Below, one piece after another: positions 57,058 through 64,000 of a stretch of 64,000 bases of DNA; the first letter of the stretch is position 1; each line of letters opens with the position of its first letter. Source of the DNA: Stratiolaelaps scimitus (Eukaryota; Arthropoda; Arachnida; Mesostigmata; Laelapidae); contig JABWDB010000008.1 in the NCBI GenBank assembly GCA_019614645.1, positions 5,208,001 to 5,272,000 on the forward strand, given 5' to 3'. The position numbers were made by a program, and so were the translations under genes. The notes beneath the pieces were generated by a model. The model had not been told where the DNA came from and made no database searches. It worked only from the letters and a program-made list of their open reading frames with translations.

Positions 57058-57106
57058 TCAGCTAGATATTAGTTATTAGTTAAAATAATAACTAATATCT
57101 AGCTGA
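57058..57106. repeat. 21-bp perfect inverted repeat, 7-base loop
   Basis: Arm 57058-57078 (starting TCAGCTAGATATTAG) pairs perfectly with 57086-57106. It lies about 60 bp beyond the head of the SINE at 56741-56996. Confidence 0.9.
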
Positions 57107-57109
57107 CTT

Positions 57110-59590
57110 GAACAGTGGGTAAATTTTCATATTCGCTTCGAGCCAGTTTTCTATGAGATTTTGGTATACCCTTGACCCAGCTAGCTCCGCTTTATTGTCA
57201 TGCCAAATCGATACGCCACAAAGAAATATCGGATTCCTTCAAAGTTCAAACAGCTTGAAGAGCTAATTATCAAGCGCGTTTCGTTTTTCTTTTTGCAAAA
57301 CACCCACCTCAACTAGTCAACATCTTGAAGTCGGTTATAAAAATTGCTCGTAGCTAACGCTTCTATCTCGTCTCAGGTAACTGCAATCGTACGTATTGGG
57401 TCTGGTTATAAATATATAATTTTTCCCACATGATGTTTATATACTTATTTATTTCTTACAATTGGTGTAGATACAGAAATAAATTAATGACAAAAACGTG
57501 TGTACTCATATATATATATATATATATATATAATGGTAGATTTTTACGATCCAACTGTTTAAAGTGTGCTAGGTGAGTGTATATTTTATCTCAAGTAACG
57601 TTACCTGCAATTGAAGTTGATTAGCAGCCTAATTTGCAGTGTCCTTATCACACTGGAGTGGCGTGATTGTGCTTTCCGCAAGCCCGAGCCTCGCTGGTGA
57701 ACGAAAGCCACTTGCTGCCATTTATTAAATGAGATTGCCAAGCGATTTGGAGCATCGATAAAGCGTCAGCGTATGTTGTAACCATAGAGGCAATAAGCTG
57801 TACGTGGGCTCGCTGTCACGTATAGGAGAAATAATGGTCGGACCTATTTAACCACGTCGAGCTGACCCTCTTGGGTGGAATCTTGGATGAATCAGAATTT
57901 CTCATAATATCGTCGGGTTACCGGTAGCGGTTCTTTGTTGCACTCGAATAACACATTGACGCGAAGCGTTGGGAACCCCTGCTCCTCTTCCTCTTTCGCT
58001 CTCTCTCCCTTTGCACCCTTCGTAGCAAATCCACGTTAGTTCAGGTACTTTATTGTGACATTCACACGTATCGCATGAAATAAATGCCACTTTATTGTGA
58101 CATATCATATTTGAAGCACAAGGACACTCTGTATAGGGGGAAGAGACAACAATGCACCATATTGAACTGTCACTGAGCATCATCGTTCTATCGGGCGTCA
58201 CAAGCAGGAATAATGCGGCTAAAGCCCTCTCTAGACTCTAGTGCCACTGTTACGACTACAAAATGTACTACTATTAAATGTACTGGCACGGTAGAAGCCT
58301 TCATTATGTGTGATAAGCCGATTTATTTACGACTCTCTGACTATGTGTATGCCATAGGAATATGCCTGTTATTTGGTGCTTGCTGCTATTGTGGTTATTA
58401 TCTATGAACAACCGGCAGATCGACAAACCGCGGCTGTGGAGAGTTGCCGTGTGTAGTAACAGCCCGTCCAAAGCTAACGAGAAAGGCTCTGAAACGATAG
58501 GCAATTCAATCGAAGTAATCACCACAAAGCCAGGTCTCGCGTATGCTCTGGCTGAAGTCGGACAAGTGTAGAAAGTATCCGCTTTTTCAACATCGTGAAA
58601 TTGAGCAGCAACAAGCACTCATCCGTCCGTGTGCCCGCTAGCGAGGTATAAATGATCACACGGCCGTGGTAGCCAGACAACGAGGATTTAGAGACGACGA
58701 GTCACATACGCGACACCGGCAGGGATTCTGTTTGCATCTTTTGTTTGCTGTGACCGTTTTGCCCTTGATGACTGCTTTGTACGAGTTGAGGACGATGACA
58801 CATGGGGTGAGGCCATTCGATAACAAAGCGTCTGTGTGACTCGAAGTGGCTCGAGTGATGTGAACGCGGGGTGCTATTGACACAGACAGCGACTTCTGTA
58901 AGAATGACTCCATTATTATTATTGCTATCCGATTTGTGTGTAACCATTGTATAGGGTCCTCCCACGACACTTTTGGAAACGTTTAGAATAGCCATTCACG
59001 GGATACCGCACGAAATCGCGCTGGTGAGAGGTTTACCACAACCCTAGCAATATGAACTGATTCGTTGGCGGCTGGGGTGCTCTCAGCCCTTGCCCCATGA
59101 TGTCTCGAGTAATAGTTGAATGAAGACTCTCGAGCTCGTTATGCGCGACCCACGGCCGTCGGGGGTCGTCAATTCAGAACCTATTCATGGAGCTATTTTG
59201 TGCCCGTGCTAAGGCAGAGTGAAAATAACCCGATATTATGGAACCTTTAACAGCTGACAGTCACCCATGAAGGCAATGCTGTATATTTCGGCTACTACAT
59301 TTTGTATTATTATTATTGTAGATAAAATAAGAGCTGACATGTGTTCCTGCATTTTGAGATCAGGTTCATTCGTGACGAGTACGAGGTTAAATTATATAAA
59401 TTTTGAACAGGAAAGAAACGTGTTTTTTTGTTGAAGTTTGCTTTTGAATTTCTAAAAAGGCTAAAGCGCCTCGCAAACTCCGAGAGATACGTGGTATGTA
59501 TGCGGAGAGTGCTGTAAATTAAAGCGTTTGACAAAAGTGGTTTGTAAAATTTCGGTGCGTTATATTTGGTGTCCAAGATGCTCAACGCTC
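57110..59590. other. Stretch with weak small open frames
   Basis: At 58362-58571 (plus) an ATG frame begins MPVIWCLLLLWLLS, like a signal peptide, then SKANEKGSETIGNSIEVITT and a stop. At 58702-58995 (minus) a 97-codon frame starts MAILNVSKSVVGGPYTMVTH. Neither has convincing splice sites. (TA)n lies at 57509-57533. The rest shows nothing. Confidence 0.3.
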
Positions 59591-59960
59591 CGGTCGGCCA
59601 ATATCGACCCTAATGCCGATCATATCACTCCCATGAAATTATTGATTCGACCAAGTAGTGCTCACAATTGGCCAGACTAACGCAAGCAATCGGTCAGAAC
59701 CGGAGCGATGATTTAGGTTTCGGCGCGATGTTTTGGTACACCCATCGTAGCTATAGCCCGGACCTTGCGCCGTCAGATTATCGCTTGACCCAGAAGCCGC
59801 AGGACAGCTTGAACGATCAAACCTTCAGTTCCATGGACATGCTCAAAAATACCCTGGATGATTCCTTTGTCCACAGATCTCAGAATTTCTGTGAAAGAGG
59901 AATAACGAAGCTCGTGGAGAGCTGACAGGAGTCACTGAGCAGATTGGAACAGATCTAGTT
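59590..59960 (+). pseudogene. Mariner transposase C-terminal relic
   Basis: The plus frame at 59668-59925 contains YSPDLAPSDY, the mariner signature around the third catalytic Asp (D,D34D), preceded by VARLTQ and followed by NFCERGITKLVES, all in the expected order. Usual flanking residues are changed (HRS before YSPDL instead of HPP). The N-terminal two thirds, with the helix-turn-helix and the first two Asp, are not found, and no terminal inverted repeats were located. Dead copy. Confidence 0.85.
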
Positions 59961-60361
59961 GATTAGAATCGCCTATTTTCGGTGAATATTTCCCTTTGAA
60001 ATTCACTCGTTTTTGCTATCCTCAGTGCTGCACTACGCTATCAGCATCTGTCGCCATTCGACGTAGACTGCTCGATAGACGAACAGTCGTCAGTCAAATT
60101 ACACATGTGGCTGAACTTTCGAATTCAGCCGTTGCCGGGTCAACCGGAATACTATCCGATAATCAGCTTAGCTTTGGCCATCCTCTTCAACAGCGGGAAC
60201 GCACAGAGACAGAAACGTCATTAACATAAGTCGATCCATATGCTCGAGGCAAATATTTTTCGTCGAGAAGCCCCCCACTCCTGAACGGCTGATAAGGAAA
60301 AGGGTTGATGGCGAGCCTGCTTCTTACTCGTTTGTTCGATTCGGTCGGTCGGCTAGGCGTA

Positions 60362-60512
60362 CGGAAAAGGGTAAGGGTAAAGCTTTATTGGTTTATTAAA
60401 GGAGCTGCAATTTCACAATGCTTAAGCTCTCTTATATGTCATCACGCAGCGGGACTCGAACCAGCGGCGCCTGACTGGTAAAACACTGCACCGTGACATC
60501 GGCAATCGGTTC
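60362..60512 (-). mobile_element. tRNA-derived SINE family B
   Basis: On the minus strand GGTTCGAGTCC (60452-60462) is a B box and CGGTGCAGTG about 30-40 bp upstream is A-box-like. The body ends with AATAAAG and a repeat tail TTACCCTTACCCTTTT, as in many SINEs. The sequence differs from family A. Confidence 0.65.
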
Positions 60513-60514
60513 CT

Positions 60515-62429
60515 TTGGGCATTCGCTTGTGTCAACTCTTGCCGTGTGTTATAGACGGAATACTGCACTGTTTTGCATCTCATATCGAAGCAGACAAGCT
60601 ACAGCATATTTTATTCGCAGTATTGAAATTGCACGACGCGTAAAAGTGTTCCACAATGTGTGGCCACATGGACACCTTAATCCTTTATGGTGTTCAAACT
60701 GCTACTGATTGTAGTACCTCTTCGTTCAAGCTGCTACGGTAATTTACGTTCAGTTAAATGTACCTTGTTGTTTCAATACATCCAAGTCAGAGAGGGACAC
60801 ACTTTGGTATGATTGTGGTCCGCGAAAATGCACCGATTCCCACCTATAAGCCTATTCATTACGCTTGCGTGCTCACAATTCGAGTAGCGCCAACTGTGCA
60901 TTTAACAGGTGGTGGCTGCCGAACAGTTCAGCTGCGAGCTAGCCGCCACGTGAACATCTCACATGAACCGCAGTGGTAGACCGTATATAGCCATATAGAG
61001 ACGAATACCCCGTATATAAATTTGAACAGCTTTCCATCATGTTCTACGGCTTTCCCCGTTCCATATTTCATAGGTTTTTATCTAATAGCGGACAGTCTGA
61101 GCACCAACGTCCCGCTCTCGTTTATCTCCACCCCCGACAGTGAAAAGTGAGAAGCGTTCAGCTCAGGTGGTGGCGTTTGACGGAAAGAGTGTCTCGGAGT
61201 TGCGTGCTTCCGGCTCTCTCCTTCTCTAGCGTTTTATCGCTATCCTTCGTCCCAACCCTGTGGGTAGCCCGATGCTGGATGAGATCTCCCCACATTTATG
61301 ACCGATTCTGAAAAGGCATCGAGTTCATAAACATTTTTATAGTTGTAGCCACTAGAAGTCCGCGCTGACGCAGCTGATACAGATATGGCTGGCTGGTCGG
61401 CTAACTGACTTCGTAATAATAGCGGAATGAGAAGAAGATGTCTTATTTACAGCACTTTATAGTAGTTTTCTCCCCTGTCCCACGTCCTAATATCCCCTTA
61501 AATAGCGTTAATAGCTCAAATCGGAAATCGTATAATCTCGATGGTCTCTCTAGAGTGAGGTGATACATGGCTTGTTTGTGAGTTTTATTTCATACATTAC
61601 GTCGAAATCAGACTTGTGCACGGGTCACTCCTGAATAGGTATAGTTTGTCTATGTTTTCCTTTCTACGAAGGCATTGCTTTTGAATCGAATGCGTCACTT
61701 GACGAAGCATGATGCAAAATGCATCCATCGACTTCCGTTACGTTTTGCTGAGCGGAGACACTTGCAATTATTCGCAATGTGTTGATGCACTAAACTAAAA
61801 TCTGCCTACGCCGCACACGGTGGCAAATGGCATTCACGTGCACGCTGTAACGTTTACGCAAGACATATTGCGCCCATAGCGGTACAGGCTGATGATGAAA
61901 TTGTATTTTGCATAGAGAATCTAGCCGTGGGAAAATCTACAATAGCGATAAGAGCCGCTGGGGTGCTACCGTTTTCAAAAGTTCCCGCCGGGCTGAGCTA
62001 GTGAGATGAATTAAGGTGGGACTTGATTTCTGCCGATCTAAGCGGCGTGCGTTGAGTTACGCAACGCTGCAGTTGCAAAGGCGCATAATATATGTGTGCA
62101 TTTTCAATATAGCTAAGTACGAATTTCGGCACGTGTACAGGCCAATTATTTATCCTACGAACCATGCTAACTGGGTTTGACTCATTTTACTATAGACGAT
62201 TTCATATGAGATATTTTTTAGCAGACGGTAGCAGCAGGTCAATGAAGCTTGCGAATGATGTACCCTGTCCGCGATGCACTTAGCTCACTGAGTACGTACC
62301 TAGAATTACGTTTTTTTTGTAACAGTGACTGTGCATCTGAGAGTTCGTCGTAGACCATGAGGCACGATGTGCGTAAGCTATTGAAAGGATATATATATAT
62401 ATATATATATATTTTTCTTCGCATTGTAG
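60515..62429. other. Stretch without supported genes
   Basis: Plus frames at 60493-60708 and 60758-60979 lack splice support or motifs. (TA)n at 62388-62412. Confidence 0.45.
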
Positions 62430-62645
62430 GATCAAGGCCTTGTATCTGAGGATGCCTTGCTCGTGACGTTACGCGACCTTAGCTCCAAGGCAAAGACTTC
62501 GCCGGACTTACTCACTGAACCGAAAAAACCTGTGGCTTGCACACCGCGAGTCGTATACAAAAATAGCCCGCACACAGAAGTTGAGCGGGTTACCGCTCAC
62601 TGTTTTCGGTACGCACACCGAAACGAACAGCAGATGATGCAGTAG
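62430..62645 (+). CDS. Candidate terminal exon, plus strand
   Basis: A strong acceptor (ATTTTTCTTCGCATTGTAG) opens 71 codons plus TAG: DQGLVSEDALLVTLRDLSSK, AKTSPDLLTEPKKPVACTPR and VVYKNSPHTEVERVTAHCFR, then YAHRNEQQMMQ. Codon use and composition look coding, and no other frame competes. TTTTCG/GTACGC near the end could be a donor, in which case it is internal. Function unknown. Confidence 0.5.
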   Translation, partial: DQGLVSEDALLVTLRDLSSKAKTSPDLLTEPKKPVACTPRVVYKNSPHTEVERVTAHCFRYAHRNEQQMMQ

Positions 62646-62764
62646 TTTGCTACGGTATCGCTAGCAGCTAATTATAGAGCTGCTAATTATACCGAAACTA
62701 AAACTTCGTTCGCTTATCGGGCAAGTCGCCCTTCTGGCATTGCCGGACAACTCCATTTGCGCAG

Positions 62765-63052
62765 ATGGCACAAGATAGCAGGATAACGACTAGCGAACGT
62801 TCACGTATCAGAATTTCTTTTGCGCTCGCCGTTCTCGTAGTCCAACTGGCATTGTTTACGGAAGGGACAAAATGGCTAAACGTACAAGGAGCACCACCAG
62901 ATGTATGGTACGTCGGCGACAGCGATGCCGAGAGAGCGAACAGCAGCGAACACATCGCTTGCTTTAACTCAATAGCGGGAACTGGGACGGGGAACTCCGA
63001 CACTTGTCAGCGTTACGTTGCTTGTGCTGCTAGACATCGCCGCCTTCACTGA
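62765..63052 (+). CDS. Candidate exon of a secreted or membrane protein
   Basis: The ATG lies directly after a good acceptor (GACAACTCCATTTGCGCAG). The frame reads MAQDSRITTSERSRIRI, a hydrophobic segment SFALAVLVVQLALFTEG, then TKWLNVQGAPPDVWYVGDSD and a Cys-containing part ending with TGA. A basic stretch before the hydrophobic helix fits a signal anchor or late signal peptide. A donor (CCAGAT/GTATGG) may cut it earlier. A minus frame overlaps. The exon lies 120 bp after the candidate terminal exon at 62430. Confidence 0.4.
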   Translation: MAQDSRITTSERSRIRISFALAVLVVQLALFTEGTKWLNVQGAPPDVWYVGDSDAERANSSEHIACFNSIAGTGTGNSDTCQRYVACAARHRRLH

Positions 63053-64000
63053 GAACCAACTGCTTTGTCGACAGCAGATGCAGTAGCTTCTGGGCCAATA
63101 CAAGTAGTCGTGCATGCAAGGGATCAATGATTGCAGAATCGGGAACGTGGTGAGTGCCTCGATCCGAAGGAAGAAAGGTTCATTGTTGAAGCTTTCTATA
63201 AAAGAGCGTTCGTTACACCAACGTTGGGCAACGCTATACGCGGCCTGTTGCACATCGGAACAAATCCGTCTTCGTCTCAACGGGCCTAGATGTCGATGAA
63301 GTCGCTCGTAGACTATCTCTGACAGGACGATAGTTAGCAAGAAGGCTTCACTGATTTAGCGATTGGTCGGTCCAGACTGGATGTCCGGTCCAGACTCCAT
63401 AAGCAGCTCGACAGTGCACAAATGATACCTGAAAGACACCATAGAGCCCTTGTGCCAGAGCTCTTGAGATTTCCAAGGACGAGATTTGTATCCACAGCAA
63501 CTACCAAGGTTTGATTGGGACCGAAACTTGTCGCGAAAAATCGGTTAACGGTCAAGCTAGCGCAAGGCGAAGGAAAAATTAGACGTATTATTGAATACGA
63601 AGTCGATATCCGTCAGAGAATGTGTCCCTAATACATGCAACTTCACAGCATAAACTAGAAGATAGTTTCTGCTGTTTTAAGAACAAATCAAACTCGTTCA
63701 AGAGTGTACCTGTTTGGCAGACACGCAGTTCGGTTCGAAAAATAGTATCTATAAATATTATATATCTATCTATGAAAATATTAGCGTCTACGATGCGTCA
63801 ACACGACACATTACAGATTTAAGCCTGTCCAATAAATTCGATAACTAACAAAGATTCTCACAGAAAAGCTACGAAACTGCTGGCACACCAAGTAGCTGAT
63901 TTGTACAAGTTGAAAAAAGGCGGTTAGTTTTATATGACCACGCAGTCTCCAAGCACTGTGCAGCTCTCACGAAAAAGCGACGACTTTTTTCCGAAGCAAT
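63053..64000. other. Right edge, no supported gene
   Basis: A minus frame of 123 codons (62969-63340) includes DVQQAAYSVAQRWCNERSFI and looks partly coding-like but overlaps plus frames and lacks splice evidence. Nothing else is supported. Confidence 0.35.

Noticed and set aside
1..64000. Search for CRISPR arrays, operons, toxin-antitoxin or phage modules
   Set aside because: The sequence shows eukaryotic splice signals, microsatellites and eukaryotic transposons. No regularly spaced direct repeats or tightly packed genes were seen.

Overview
This window reads as non-coding-rich nuclear DNA of an animal, most likely an arthropod. Long stretches have stops in every frame, short open segments are bounded by GT/AG splice consensus, (TA)n and (GA)n microsatellites are abundant, and there are tRNA-derived SINE-like repeats, a mariner fragment, a decayed non-LTR retrotransposon and an LTR element of the BEL/Pao type. 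I see no operons, Shine-Dalgarno sites, CRISPR arrays or phage genes. A mite or other arachnid is my best guess, but the sequence alone does not prove it.

The main coding signal is on the minus strand. Fourteen short exons can be read from about 36.5 kb down to about 0.1 kb. Their splice sites fit and, with the frames chosen, the reading phase is continuous across all 13 junctions, although exons may be missing, mainly between 36.4 and 17.9 kb. The 5' part encodes a low-complexity Ser/Ala/Gln/Lys-rich region. The 3' part encodes beta-strand-rich sequence that I compare, tentatively, to MATH/TRAF-like domains. The model leaves the window at position 1, so the C-terminus is missing.

The right half holds isolated candidate exons. 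A plus-strand pair at 44.7 and 47.4 kb has hydrophobic sequence that could be a 7-TM chemoreceptor. Others are at 46.1 kb (minus), 51.4 kb (plus) and 62.4-63.0 kb (plus). GC-rich islands, mainly 39.6-41.5 kb and 36.2-36.7 kb, are open in several frames on both strands, so strand choice there is uncertain.

The clearest single feature is a young 2.7-kb BEL/Pao-type retrotransposon at 41965-44666. It has two 435-bp LTRs that differ at only two positions, a 5-bp target duplication, and one open frame in which Gag zinc knuckles, an aspartic protease motif and a scrap of integrase are joined in frame. Reverse transcriptase and RNase H are missing. It therefore cannot move by itself and was probably mobilised in trans. 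Its right end lies 38 bp upstream of a predicted exon.

Other mobile or repeat features are a LINE reverse-transcriptase relic (12.65-13.8 kb), a mariner transposase relic (59.6-59.95 kb), two copies of one SINE family (27.6 and 56.8 kb), a second SINE (60.4 kb), an 18-bp minisatellite, several near-perfect inverted repeats and about twenty microsatellites. I found no intact tRNA or rRNA gene and no new multi-gene system.
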